Shown here: piece after piece, positions 16,710 to 25,497 of the stretch
Numbering within the stretch: the first letter of the stretch is position 1
Layout of the letters: each line of letters begins with the position of its first letter
Assembly: GCF_030817835.1 (NCBI RefSeq)
Contig: NZ_JAUSZR010000001.1
Span: 2,170,001 to 2,234,000, forward strand
DNA: 64,000 nucleotides
Reading direction: 5' to 3'
From: Pseudarthrobacter sp. W1I19
Lineage (GTDB): Bacteria; Actinomycetota; Actinomycetes; Actinomycetales; Micrococcaceae
Notes under the pieces: model-generated
Seen by the model: the letters and a program-made list of their open reading frames with translations, nothing else
What the model was told of the DNA's origin: nothing
Databases searched by the model: none
Made by a program: the position numbers and the translations under genes

Positions 16710-18824
16710 ATGACTGAATTAGTGGACCGTCCCGCCGGAAGAAGGCAGCGCCCCGCCACGCGGGCAGCTGCCGCCAACAGGACAGCCGACGCCCGGCCCG
16801 CCGGCGTCGACGTCGCTGCCCTGGGAGAGCAGCTCCTGGGCAAGTGGGCCGAAACCCGGCGCCAGGCCAGGGACCTTGCCGCACGTCCTGAGCTTCACAA
16901 GATCGAGGGGTTAACGCACACTGAGCACCGTGCCCGGGTATCCGCGCAGCTGAAGTACCTGGTGGAGAACGAGGCCGTGCACCGTGCCTTCCCGGAGTCG
17001 CTGGGCGGATCCGACGACCACGGCGGAAACATTGCAGGCTTCGAGGAACTGGTGGTGGCGGACCCGTCGCTGCAGATCAAGGCAGGTGTCCAGTGGGGGC
17101 TCTTCGGTTCCGCGGTGATGCACCTGGGGACTGTAGAGCACCACGCAAAGTGGCTTCCGGGAATCATGAGCCTGGAGATCCCGGGCTGCTTCGCCATGAC
17201 CGAAACCGGACATGGCTCGGATGTAGCAAGCATTGCCACCACCGCCACCTACGATCCCGCCACCGAGGAGTTCGTGGTGCAGACGCCGTTCCGCGCTGCG
17301 TGGAAGGACTACATCGGCAACGCCGCCATTGACGGCCTGGGTGCGGTGGTGTTCGCCCAGTTGATCACACGGGGCGTCAACCATGGGGTCCACGCGTTCT
17401 ATGTGGACCTCCGGGACCCGGAAACCAAGGAGTTCCTGCCCGGCATCGGCGGCGAGGACGACGGCATCAAGGGCGGACTCAACGGCATAGACAACGGCCG
17501 GCTGCACTTCACCAGCGTGCGTATCCCCCGGACCAACCTGCTCAACCGTTACGGAAACGTCGATGTTGACGGCACCTACAGCTCCCCCATCGCCAGCCCG
17601 GGCCGCCGCTTTTTCACCATGCTGGGAACCCTGGTGCAAGGCCGGGTGTCCCTCGATGGTGCCGCGGTGGCAGCCTCCAAGGTGGCGCTGAAGGCAGCCA
17701 TCCGGTACGCCACCGAGCGCCGGCAGTTCAACGCATCCTCCCACACCGAAGAGGAAGTACTCCTGGACTACCAGCGCCACCAGAAACGCCTGTTCACCAG
17801 GCTGGCCACCACCTACGCAGCCAGTTTTGCCCACGAGCAGCTGTTGCAGAAGTTCGACGACGTCTTCTCCGGCGCGCACGACACCGACGAAGACCGCCAG
17901 GACCTGGAAACGCTCGCCGCCGCACTGAAGCCGCTCAGCACCTGGCACGCCCTGGACACGCTGCAGGAATGCCGGGAAGCCTGCGGCGGCGCCGGCTTCC
18001 TGATCGAGAACCGCTTCGCATCGCTGCGGGCGGACCTGGACGTCTACGCAACCTTCGAAGGCGACAACACAGTTCTGCTGCAACTCGTGGCCAAACGGCT
18101 CCTGGCCGACTATGCGAAGGAATTCCGCAGCGTCGACTTCGGCGTGCTGGCCCGGTACGTGGTGGGCCAGGCCACAGGGGCCGCCATTCACCGGACCGGC
18201 TTGCGGCAGGTAGCGCAGTTCGTCGCTGACACCGGATCAGTGCAGAAGGCGGCCATCGCCCTCCGCGATGAGGAAGGCCAGCGGGCGCTGCTTACCGACC
18301 GGGTGCAAGCCATGGTGGCTGAGGCCGCAACCGCACTCAAGGGAACCGGCCGGATGTCGCAGGAGAAAGGCGCCGCGCTGTTCAACCGGCACCAGAACGA
18401 ACTGATCGACGCCGCGCAGGCCCATGCCGAGCTGCTCCAGTGGGAGGCCTTCACCGATGCCCTCAGGGACGTAAAGGACCCCGGCACTCGGATTGTCCTG
18501 ACCTGGTTGCGGGACCTGTTCGGCCTGTCCCTGATCGAGAAGAACCTCTCCTGGTACCTCATGAACGGCCGGCTCTCCATGCAGCGGGGCCGGACGGTGG
18601 GTGAGTACATCAACCGTCTGCTGGTGAAAATCCGCCCGCACGCAGTGGACCTCGTGGACGCCTTCGGCTACGGCGAAGACCACGTGCGCGCTGCCATCGC
18701 CACCGGCGCCGAGAAGGAGCGGCAGGACCAGGCGCGGGCCTACCTTCGCGGCCAACGGGCCAGCGGCAAGGCGCCGGTGGACGAGAAGGTCCTGCTGGCG
18801 CGGACCGCCGGCCACCGGAACTAA
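16710..18824 (+). CDS. Acyl-CoA oxidase-like acyl-CoA dehydrogenase
   Basis: A 704-residue flavoprotein with the architecture of peroxisomal acyl-CoA oxidases rather than of 380-residue dehydrogenases. Evidence: FAMTETGHGSDVASIATT, VLxAAIRYATERRQF-type helix, DYQRHQKRLFTRLATTYA, REACGGAGFLIENR and the catalytic-base motif FEGDNTVLLQ (Glu450), followed by a long C-terminal oxidase domain. It would introduce the 2,3-double bond in acyl-CoA; whether electrons go to oxygen or to ETF is not decidable here. GAAGGA precedes the ATG. It follows the TetR gene by 63 bases in the same direction and completes a beta-oxidation set with the leftward operon. Confidence 0.9.
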   Translation: MTELVDRPAGRRQRPATRAAAANRTADARPAGVDVAALGEQLLGKWAETRRQARDLAARPELHKIEGLTHTEHRARVSAQLKYLVENEAVHRAFPESLGGSDDHGGNIAGFEELVVADPSLQIKAGVQWGLFGSAVMHLGTVEHHAKWLPGIMSLEIPGCFAMTETGHGSDVASIATTATYDPATEEFVVQTPFRAAWKDYIGNAAIDGLGAVVFAQLITRGVNHGVHAFYVDLRDPETKEFLPGIGGEDDGIKGGLNGIDNGRLHFTSVRIPRTNLLNRYGNVDVDGTYSSPIASPGRRFFTMLGTLVQGRVSLDGAAVAASKVALKAAIRYATERRQFNASSHTEEEVLLDYQRHQKRLFTRLATTYAASFAHEQLLQKFDDVFSGAHDTDEDRQDLETLAAALKPLSTWHALDTLQECREACGGAGFLIENRFASLRADLDVYATFEGDNTVLLQLVAKRLLADYAKEFRSVDFGVLARYVVGQATGAAIHRTGLRQVAQFVADTGSVQKAAIALRDEEGQRALLTDRVQAMVAEAATALKGTGRMSQEKGAALFNRHQNELIDAAQAHAELLQWEAFTDALRDVKDPGTRIVLTWLRDLFGLSLIEKNLSWYLMNGRLSMQRGRTVGEYINRLLVKIRPHAVDLVDAFGYGEDHVRAAIATGAEKERQDQARAYLRGQRASGKAPVDEKVLLARTAGHRN

Positions 18825-18843
18825 CCGTCCCGCAACAGCAATT

Positions 18844-18891
18844 ACGACGACGGCGCCGCCCACCTCACAAGGTGGGCGGCGCCGTCGTCGT
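18844..18891. terminator. Bidirectional terminator
   Basis: A 21-base perfect inverted repeat (ACGACGACGGCGCCGCC...) with a six-base loop lies between the convergent oxidase and glycogen synthase genes. Confidence 0.9.
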
Positions 18892-18908
18892 TAAGGGGTT
18901 CGGGAACG

Positions 18909-20114
18909 TCAGCTCTGTGCCGGCAGGACGGACCGGTACACCTCGAGGGTGGTTTCGGTGATGGATTCCCAGGAGAAGTGTTCCTCGGCGCGCTTCCGGC
19001 CGGCCTGCCCCATGGCGCGGGCGCGGTCGGGGTCGGAGACAACCTCCGTGAGGGCCGCAGCAAATTCCGTGACGAACTTCTCCGGATCAAGGGGTGTCCC
19101 CGTGCCGTCGGTTACCTGCTCCAGGTCCACGAGCAGGCCGGTCTGGCCGTGCTCCACCACCTCGGGGATGCCGCCGGTGGCGCTGGCCACTACAGCGGCG
19201 CCACAGGCCATGGCCTCCAGGTTCACGATGCCCAGCGGCTCGTAGATGGAAGGGCAGGCGAAGGCGGTGGCATGGCTGAGCACCTGGATCAGTTCATGGC
19301 GGGGAAGCATGCGCTCGATGAGCACGACGCCGGTGCGTTCGCGCTGCAGGTCCTCAATCAAGCGGGCCGTCTCTGCGGCAAGCTCCGGAGTGTCGGCAGC
19401 GCCCAGGCACAGGACCAGCTGGACGTCGGCGGGAAGCTTTGCTGCCGCCCGCAGGAGGTACGGGACGCCCTTCTGGCGGGTGTTCCTGCCCACAAAGACC
19501 ACGCTGGGCTTGTCCGGGTCGATGCCCAGGGCACGGACGGCGTCGTCATTCTCGTCGCGCTGCCACAGCTCAACGTCGATGCCGTTGTGGACCACGCGGA
19601 CCTTGGCCGGATCAACGTCCGGGTAGCTGCGCAGGATGTCCTGCCGCATGCCCTCCGAGACGGCGATGATGGCGGCCGCTGCCTCGTAGGCGGTCTTTTC
19701 CACCCAGGAAGACAGTGCGTAACCGCCGCCCAGCTGCTCCGCCTTCCAGGGGCGCAGCGGCTCCAGGCTGTGGGCACTGAGCACGTGCGGAATGCCGTGG
19801 AGCAGGGACGCGAGGTGCCCGGCCATGTTGGCGTACCAAGTGTGCGAATGGACAAGGTCCGCGCCTTCGATGTCCGGGACGATCCGCAGGTCCACCCCCA
19901 GCGTCTGCACGGCGGCATTGGCCGAGCCGAGGTCCTCCGGCACCGCGTAGGAGGACACCGCCGCCCCATGATAGTCGGCGTCGCGCGGAGCCCCAAATGC
20001 ACGAACCTGCAGGTCAACGTGCTTACTAAGCACCCTGCTCAATTCGGCTACGTGGACCCCGGCGCCACCATAGATTTCAGGCGGAAACTCTTTAGTCACA
20101 ATGTCTATTCGCAC
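18909..20114 (-). CDS. glgA: Glycogen synthase, actinobacterial GlgA/GlgM type
   Basis: A 401-residue GT4-family, GT-B glycosyltransferase. The start IDIVTKEFPPEIYGGAGVHV, the acceptor motif HSHTWYANMAG, VVFVGRNTRQKGVPYLL and the C-terminal EPLGIVNLEAMACG...VVASATGGIPEV identify the actinobacterial enzyme, which in mycobacteria (Rv1212c) makes maltose 1-phosphate from ADP-glucose and glucose 1-phosphate (GlgM). I set the start at the GTG before RIDIVTKEF, three codons after a TTG, by family convention. The divergent glgC supplies ADP-glucose. Confidence 0.93.
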   Translation of the reverse strand: MRIDIVTKEFPPEIYGGAGVHVAELSRVLSKHVDLQVRAFGAPRDADYHGAAVSSYAVPEDLGSANAAVQTLGVDLRIVPDIEGADLVHSHTWYANMAGHLASLLHGIPHVLSAHSLEPLRPWKAEQLGGGYALSSWVEKTAYEAAAAIIAVSEGMRQDILRSYPDVDPAKVRVVHNGIDVELWQRDENDDAVRALGIDPDKPSVVFVGRNTRQKGVPYLLRAAAKLPADVQLVLCLGAADTPELAAETARLIEDLQRERTGVVLIERMLPRHELIQVLSHATAFACPSIYEPLGIVNLEAMACGAAVVASATGGIPEVVEHGQTGLLVDLEQVTDGTGTPLDPEKFVTEFAAALTEVVSDPDRARAMGQAGRKRAEEHFSWESITETTLEVYRSVLPAQS

Positions 20115-20128
20115 AAGACCCAAGGTAG

Positions 20129-20178
20129 TCCTTCACGCATAACTGTTCTAGTGTGAAGGAGTCCGGGCATGCCGGACT
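20129..20178. promoter_or_regulatory. Two inverted repeats between glgA and glgC
   Basis: TCCTTCAC/GTGAAGGA (arms 20129-20136 and 20153-20160) abuts AGTCCGG/CCGGACT (20160-20166 and 20172-20178). They occupy the shared upstream region of the divergent genes and may be operator or leader structures. Confidence 0.4.
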
Positions 20179-20216
20179 GTCTTGGGGAGTTACGAAGGCG
20201 TACAGGAGCGATCATT

Positions 20217-21626
20217 ATGCCGTTGAACAAAAGAGTCCTGGCCATTGTCCTCGCGGGCGGCGAGGGAAACAGGCTGATGCCACTGACGGCAGACCGCGCG
20301 AAACCGGCGGTACCCTTCGCCGGAAGTTACCGGCTGATCGACTTCGCCCTGTCCAACCTGGTGAATTCCCGCTACCTGCAGATCGTTGTGCTCACCCAGT
20401 ACAAGTCGCACAGCCTGGACCGCCACATCTCTGAGACCTGGCGCATGTCCACGCAGCTTGGCAACTACGTGGCTTCGGTTCCGGCCCAGCAGCGTGTGGG
20501 CAAGAGCTGGTTCCTGGGCAGCGCCAACGCCATCTACCAGTCCCTCAACCTCATTCACGACGCCAACCCGGACATCGTTGTGGTGGTCGGCGCTGACCAC
20601 GTTTATCGTATGGACTTCGCGCAGATGGTGGCCCAGCACGTGAACAGCGGGGCAAAGGCAACGGTCGCCGCAGTGCGGCAGCCCCTTCACATGGCCGACC
20701 AGTTCGGCGTGATCGAAGTGGACCAGAACGATCCTCAGAAGATCGCCGCCTTCGTGGAGAAGCCGTCCAGCACCCCAGGCCTGGCCGCGGACCCGTCCCA
20801 GTTCCTGGCCTCCATGGGCAACTATGTCTTTGACGCCGACGCCCTGGTAGCGGCTCTCCACGTGGACGCCGAACGTCTGGACACCAAGCACGACATGGGC
20901 GGGGACATCATCCCGTACTTCGTGAACCAGGGCGAGGCCGGCGTCTACGACTTCACGCTGAACGACATCCCCGGCTCCACCGAACGGGACCGCACCTACT
21001 GGCGCGACGTAGGCACCATCGACTCCTTCTATGACGCCCACATGGACCTCATCTCCCCCCTTCCGGTCTTCAACCTCTACAACTCCGAGTGGCCCATCTA
21101 CACCCGGCAGAGCATTTCCCCGCCGGCCAAGTTCGTCCGGGGCCAGAACAACACTGTTGGCACCGCGCTGGACTCGATCGTTTCCAGCGGCGTGGTGATC
21201 TCCGGCGCAGTGGTGGAAGGCTCGGTCCTGTCCAATGACGTCTTTGTGGGTACCAGTGCCCGCGTCATCGACTCCGTCCTGATGGACAAGGTGTATGTCG
21301 GCGAGGGCGCCGTGATCCACCGGGCCATCCTGGACAAGAACGTCAAGGTGCCTGCAGGTGCGGCAATCGGACTGGATCCCGACCTGGACCGTGCCCGCGG
21401 CTACAAGGTCACCGAATCCGGTATCACCGTGCTGGCCAAGGGCCAGGAAGTTCCGGAACCCGGTGACGAGGAGCGGAAGCTGGCGGCCGCGAACCTGCAC
21501 CTGGTACCGAATGCCGTAAAGGCCGCCGCCGAGCAGTACCCCGAGGTCCGTGAGTCGGTGGACAAGGTTGCCAAGACGCACGCCGCGGCGGCAGCGGAAG
21601 CAGTGCCGGGAGTACGTATTTCCTGA
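20217..21626 (+). CDS. glgC: Glucose-1-phosphate adenylyltransferase
   Basis: A 469-residue ADP-glucose pyrophosphorylase. The nucleotide site is [24 protein letters not shown] at the N-terminus, with the sugar site motifs [10 protein letters not shown] and [10 protein letters not shown], the FVEKP box, and a C-terminal left-handed beta-helix of hexapeptide repeats. It converts glucose 1-phosphate and ATP to ADP-glucose, the committed step of glycogen (or GlgE-pathway glucan) synthesis. CAGGAG lies eight bases before the ATG. The tail beyond the beta-helix is about 50 residues longer than in enterobacterial GlgC. Divergent from the glycogen synthase gene. Confidence 0.96.
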   Translation: MPLNKRVLAIVLAGGEGNRLMPLTADRAKPAVPFAGSYRLIDFALSNLVNSRYLQIVVLTQYKSHSLDRHISETWRMSTQLGNYVASVPAQQRVGKSWFLGSANAIYQSLNLIHDANPDIVVVVGADHVYRMDFAQMVAQHVNSGAKATVAAVRQPLHMADQFGVIEVDQNDPQKIAAFVEKPSSTPGLAADPSQFLASMGNYVFDADALVAALHVDAERLDTKHDMGGDIIPYFVNQGEAGVYDFTLNDIPGSTERDRTYWRDVGTIDSFYDAHMDLISPLPVFNLYNSEWPIYTRQSISPPAKFVRGQNNTVGTALDSIVSSGVVISGAVVEGSVLSNDVFVGTSARVIDSVLMDKVYVGEGAVIHRAILDKNVKVPAGAAIGLDPDLDRARGYKVTESGITVLAKGQEVPEPGDEERKLAAANLHLVPNAVKAAAEQYPEVRESVDKVAKTHAAAAAEAVPGVRIS

Positions 21627-21705
21627 ACCGTTCCGCGTGGGCACTCCCCCGGCGGTCCCTGCGCAGTGGGGGCCGCGGGGAGTTCCAGGCTGTAAAATCA
21701 GTACA

Positions 21706-23157
21706 ATGAGCTCCCCCGATCTGACGCCTGAGGAAATCCAGGCATGCCTCAAGGTCCTCGACACGATCCACGCCTATGACGAGGAGCACCCGGACTACGT
21801 CTCGGTGCGGCGCGCCACCGGCAAGATGTTCAAGGCCGTCAAGAGGCACCGGCGGGTCACCAAACGGGACCTCATCTCCGAGGCAGACCGGGCAGTCATT
21901 GCCCTGACGGCCACCGCGGCGCCGGACCGGATCGACGACGAAACCCGCGGCAACAAGCTGGCGCCCTCCACAACCGGCAAGGTGGCCGGCCACCTCATCA
22001 GGTCCCGCCCTTGTTACATCTGCAAGCAGCACTACACCCAGGTGGATGCTTTCTACCACCAGCTGTGCCCTGAGTGCGCCACCTTCAACCACGCCAAGCG
22101 CGACGCCCGCACCGACCTGACCGGCCGCCGCGCGCTGCTCACCGGCGGACGTGCCAAGATCGGGATGTACATCGCCCTCCGGCTGCTCAGGGACGGTGCA
22201 CACACCACTATTACCACCCGGTTCCCCAAGGATGCCGCGCGCCGGTTCGCCGCCATGGAGGACAGCGGTGAGTGGCTGCACCGGCTCCGGATCGTGGGCA
22301 TCGATCTGCGCGACCCGGCCCAGGTCATGGCCCTGACGGACTCACTGAACGAGGCGGGCCCGCTGGATATCATCATCAACAACGCGGCCCAAACGGTGCG
22401 CCGGTCCGGCAATGCGTACAAGCCGCTGGTCGATGCCGAGGACGAGCCGCTGCCGGCGGCCCTCGAGCAGGCCAACGGCGGCCCCGAGCTGGTGACCTTC
22501 GGCCACGCACACGACAAGCACCCCCTGGCCCTGGCCAGCAGCGTCACCGAGCACCCGGTGCTCGCCGGGGATGCCATCACCTCGCTGGCGCTGTCCACCG
22601 GGTCGGCTTCGCTGGAGCGGATCGCTTCGGGAACAGCGATCGACGCCGGCGGCCTGGTGCCGGACCTGGCCACCATCAACAGCTGGACCCAGGTGGTGGA
22701 CGAAGTGGATCCGCTGGAGATGCTCGAGGTCCAGCTCTGCAACGTCACGGCCCCGTTCCTGCTGGTCAGCCGGCTGCGGCCGGCGATGAAACAGTCCACG
22801 GCGCGGCGGAAGTACATCGTGAATGTCTCCGCTATGGAGGGCCAGTTCTCCCGCGCCTACAAGGGACCCGGCCACCCACATACGAACATGGCCAAAGCTG
22901 CGCTGAACATGATGACCCGGACCAGCGCGCAGGAGATGCTGGAAACCGACGGCATCCTCATGACCGCCGTGGACACTGGCTGGATCACGGACGAACGTCC
23001 CCACTTCACCAAGGTCCGGCTCATGGAAGAGGGCTTCCACGCGCCCCTGGACCTGGTGGACGGAGCCGCGCGCGTCTACGACCCCATCGTGATGGGCGAG
23101 AACGGCGAGGACCAGTACGGGGTGTTCCTCAAGGACTACAAGCCCAGCCCCTGGTAG
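21706..23157 (+). CDS. SDR-family protein with N-terminal helical region and zinc ribbon
   Basis: A 483-residue protein. Residues 1-98 are helical and charged. Cys103-x2-Cys106 and Cys121-x2-Cys124 (CYIC ... CPEC) form a probable zinc ribbon. From residue 140 a Rossmann domain begins (RRALLTGGRAKIG) with the NNAAQT box at 225. A long insertion occupies about 240-330. The catalytic Ser375 is present (NVSAMEGQF), but the YxxxK position reads TNMAK (Thr393, Lys397), so the usual Tyr is missing; Tyr385 is nearby. TAAAAT lies seven bases before the ATG with no ribosome site. Function unknown; possibly not a simple dehydrogenase. Confidence 0.85.
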   Translation: MSSPDLTPEEIQACLKVLDTIHAYDEEHPDYVSVRRATGKMFKAVKRHRRVTKRDLISEADRAVIALTATAAPDRIDDETRGNKLAPSTTGKVAGHLIRSRPCYICKQHYTQVDAFYHQLCPECATFNHAKRDARTDLTGRRALLTGGRAKIGMYIALRLLRDGAHTTITTRFPKDAARRFAAMEDSGEWLHRLRIVGIDLRDPAQVMALTDSLNEAGPLDIIINNAAQTVRRSGNAYKPLVDAEDEPLPAALEQANGGPELVTFGHAHDKHPLALASSVTEHPVLAGDAITSLALSTGSASLERIASGTAIDAGGLVPDLATINSWTQVVDEVDPLEMLEVQLCNVTAPFLLVSRLRPAMKQSTARRKYIVNVSAMEGQFSRAYKGPGHPHTNMAKAALNMMTRTSAQEMLETDGILMTAVDTGWITDERPHFTKVRLMEEGFHAPLDLVDGAARVYDPIVMGENGEDQYGVFLKDYKPSPW

Positions 23158-23161
23158 GCGT

Positions 23162-23641
23162 ATGCTCAGCGGCATGAGCCGCGAGACTTCCCCTGACGTA
23201 CAGAATCTGGAACACCACGAGTGCTGGGCCATGCTGCGGACGGTCTCCGTGGGCAGGCTCGCGGTCCTTGCTGACGGGCGCCCGGACATCTTCCCTGTCA
23301 ACTACACAGTGGACGGCGGAACGCTCGTCTTCCGCACCGGCGAGGGCACCAAGCTGGCCGGCTCCTCGAAGGGTGCCGCCGTGGCTTTGGAAGCGGACGG
23401 CGTGGATCCCGACACCGGGCTGGCCTGGAGCGTGGTGGCCAAGGGCACGGCCGACGTCGTTACCGGCACCGAACAGATTATGGAAACCACCCAGCTGTAC
23501 CTCTTCCCCTGGCAGGCGGGGAAGAAGGACGCGTTCGTCCGGATCACGCCGGACAGCATCACCGGCCGGCGGTTCAAAGTCACCGAACCGCTCACCTGGT
23601 GGACCCAGCTCAGCGGCGCAGCCAAAGCATCACCGGAGTAA
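23162..23641 (+). CDS. Pyridoxamine 5'-phosphate oxidase-fold protein
   Basis: A 159-residue split-barrel protein of the PPOX group. The pattern CWAMLRTVSVGRLAVLADGRPDIFPVNYTVDGGTLVFRT is the usual N-terminal flavin/F420-binding strand set. Actinobacterial relatives bind FMN, F420 or heme; the sequence is too general to choose. It follows the zinc-ribbon SDR by only four bases, so the two are likely cotranscribed and this protein could be its redox partner. A second ATG is four codons in. Convergent with the transglutaminase gene. Confidence 0.82.
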   Translation: MLSGMSRETSPDVQNLEHHECWAMLRTVSVGRLAVLADGRPDIFPVNYTVDGGTLVFRTGEGTKLAGSSKGAAVALEADGVDPDTGLAWSVVAKGTADVVTGTEQIMETTQLYLFPWQAGKKDAFVRITPDSITGRRFKVTEPLTWWTQLSGAAKASPE

Positions 23642-23662
23642 CCCGCCTCGTAAGCGTGCCGG

Positions 23663-24514
23663 TCAGGCGAGCTGGGTGATCTCCACGCTGACGCTCAACG
23701 CCGATCCGCCGCCGCCGGACAGGATGCCCTTCAGCGGGGGCACGTCACGGTAGTCCCTGCCCCGGGCCACGGTGACATGGAAATCGCCGGCAGGCTTGTG
23801 GTTGGTGGGGTCCCAGCTCCGCCAGTCCCCGTCCCACCACTCCAGCCAGGCGTGGGACTGCCCGGCCACTGTTTCGCCAATGCCCGCACTGGAGCGCGGG
23901 TGAAGGTACCCGGACACGTACCGGGCGGGAATGCCGCAGCTGCGCAGCGCCCCGATGGCGAGGTGGGCCAGGTCCTGGCACACGCCCTTGCGCTGGCCCC
24001 AGGCTTCCTCCGCGTTCGTGGTGACGGCGGTGGAACCGGACATGTACGTCATCTCGCCGCGCATCCACTCAAACACCGCCATGGCAGCCTCGTGCGGGTT
24101 CTTGCCTTCGACTACGCCGGGAATGATGCCCAAAACCTCATCCCCGGGTCCGCTCAGCCGTGACTGCGGCAGCCAGTCGCTGAAGGTGTTGAGTGTCTCG
24201 GCTGAAGCCAGGACATCCCAGCCCGCAATGTCGGACTCAGAAGGGATCTTTCCGGCGCGGTGCACCTCCACGGTGATGTTGGAGACGACCTCGAGGTGCT
24301 CGTGCGGCATCTGCATGTCGAACGCAGTGACCCTGGTCCCCCAGTAGTCCCGGTAGGTGCTGACGGCGGCCTGCGACGGCGACACCTTGACCACCGATTC
24401 CAGCACTACCTGCTGCGAGTCGGTGAGCGGCGTCATCCGGGCCTCGTTGTAGGACAGGGTGACGCGTTTGTTGTACTTGTATGCCGTCTTGTGAACGATG
24501 CTCAGCCGGGTCAT
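23663..24514 (-). CDS. Transglutaminase-like protease-fold protein of the ATP-grasp/alpha-E cluster
   Basis: A 283-residue protein with an N-terminal beta domain (LSIVHKTAYKYNKRVTLSYNEARM, typical of the bacterial transglutaminase N-domain) and a papain-like transglutaminase core. The triad is visible: Cys179 in GVCQDLAHL, His221 in SHAWLEWW, Asp235 in WDPTN. Bacterial proteins of this type are probably peptidases or amidases rather than crosslinkers. The ATG overlaps the TGA of the alpha-E gene; with the permuted ATP-grasp gene upstream it forms a conserved but uncharacterised trio thought to make and cleave peptide bonds. Confidence 0.9.
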   Translation of the reverse strand: MTRLSIVHKTAYKYNKRVTLSYNEARMTPLTDSQQVVLESVVKVSPSQAAVSTYRDYWGTRVTAFDMQMPHEHLEVVSNITVEVHRAGKIPSESDIAGWDVLASAETLNTFSDWLPQSRLSGPGDEVLGIIPGVVEGKNPHEAAMAVFEWMRGEMTYMSGSTAVTTNAEEAWGQRKGVCQDLAHLAIGALRSCGIPARYVSGYLHPRSSAGIGETVAGQSHAWLEWWDGDWRSWDPTNHKPAGDFHVTVARGRDYRDVPPLKGILSGGGGSALSVSVEITQLA

Positions 24515-25437
24515 GAAACTTCTCCCACCCAGGCCAGTTCGTCCGCCTGATTGAAGTACTTACGGGAAATGGCGTCCGAGGCCTGGGACACTGCCTTCTG
24601 CACCCGCTCCATGTGCTCGGGCAGCTCGGACATCAGGTCGTCGGTGCGGTGGAACTCAAGGAAGGTCCGGGCCTGGCCCACGATGCGGCGGGCGTCGTTG
24701 ATGAAACCCACCCTCTGGGCAGAGGGATCAAGTTTTGCCAGGCACTCGTCGGCGTCGCGGAGCGCGTAGACGATGGACCGCGGGAACAAACGGTCCAGCA
24801 GCAGGAATTCTGCCGCATGCTGGTCACCGAAGGCTGCCCGCCGGGTGCGCAGGAAGGACTCATAGGCGCCGGCACAGCGGAGCATGTTCACCCAGGACAT
24901 ACCCGCGGACAGGACGTCGCGGGTGGAAAGCATGCGCGCGGTCATGTCGGCCCGCTCCAGCGAGCGTCCCAGAACGAGGAACAGCCAGCTCTCGTCATGG
25001 CTCACCGTGGTGTCGGCCAGGCCGCTGACCATGGCGGTGCGTTCGAGGGTCCAGTTGCAGAACCGGTAGGTGCCCACCACGTCCTTGCGGTGCTGGCTCA
25101 GCCCGTAGTAGGTGGTGTTCAGGCTCTCCCACAGGCCGGACGAAACGGTTTCCCTGGCGCGGCGTGCGTTCTCACGGGCAGCGCCGAGGGAGCCGGCGAT
25201 GGAGGTGGCACTGGTTTTGTCATAGGCCAGGGCGTGGAGCAGCTCCGGCAGGCCGAAGTCCTCGCTTTGCGGGCGCGCGCCCATTACCGCCAGGAGCTCC
25301 TGGGCCACGCTCTTGCGTTCCTCCATGGGGAGGTGGTTCAGGCGTTCCAGGTGGACGTCAAGGATACGGGCGGTGCCATCGGCCCGCTCCACATACCGGC
25401 CAATCCAGAAAAGGGACTCGGCTATACGGCTAAGCAT
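24511..25437 (-). CDS. Alpha-E domain protein (DUF403)
   Basis: A 308-residue all-helical protein that starts with the family hallmark MLSRIAESLFWIGRYVERADGTARIL and contains repeated conserved Glu and Arg positions in the helices. The alpha-E domain has no known catalytic activity. Comparative genomics links it with circularly permuted ATP-grasp and transglutaminase proteins, as here, sometimes fused. It lies between the two partners: 60 bases from the ATP-grasp gene and overlapping the transglutaminase gene by four bases. Confidence 0.9.
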   Translation of the reverse strand: MLSRIAESLFWIGRYVERADGTARILDVHLERLNHLPMEERKSVAQELLAVMGARPQSEDFGLPELLHALAYDKTSATSIAGSLGAARENARRARETVSSGLWESLNTTYYGLSQHRKDVVGTYRFCNWTLERTAMVSGLADTTVSHDESWLFLVLGRSLERADMTARMLSTRDVLSAGMSWVNMLRCAGAYESFLRTRRAAFGDQHAAEFLLLDRLFPRSIVYALRDADECLAKLDPSAQRVGFINDARRIVGQARTFLEFHRTDDLMSELPEHMERVQKAVSQASDAISRKYFNQADELAWVGEVS

Positions 25438-25497
25438 TCGCGGTTACCTCCTGCGGGCCCGAAACTGTAAAAGAAACCAGCCCGACGGCGGACGGGC

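Noticed and set aside
16911..18191. Minus-strand open frame of 426 codons
   Set aside because: Antisense to the acyl-CoA oxidase gene, with no recognisable protein features.
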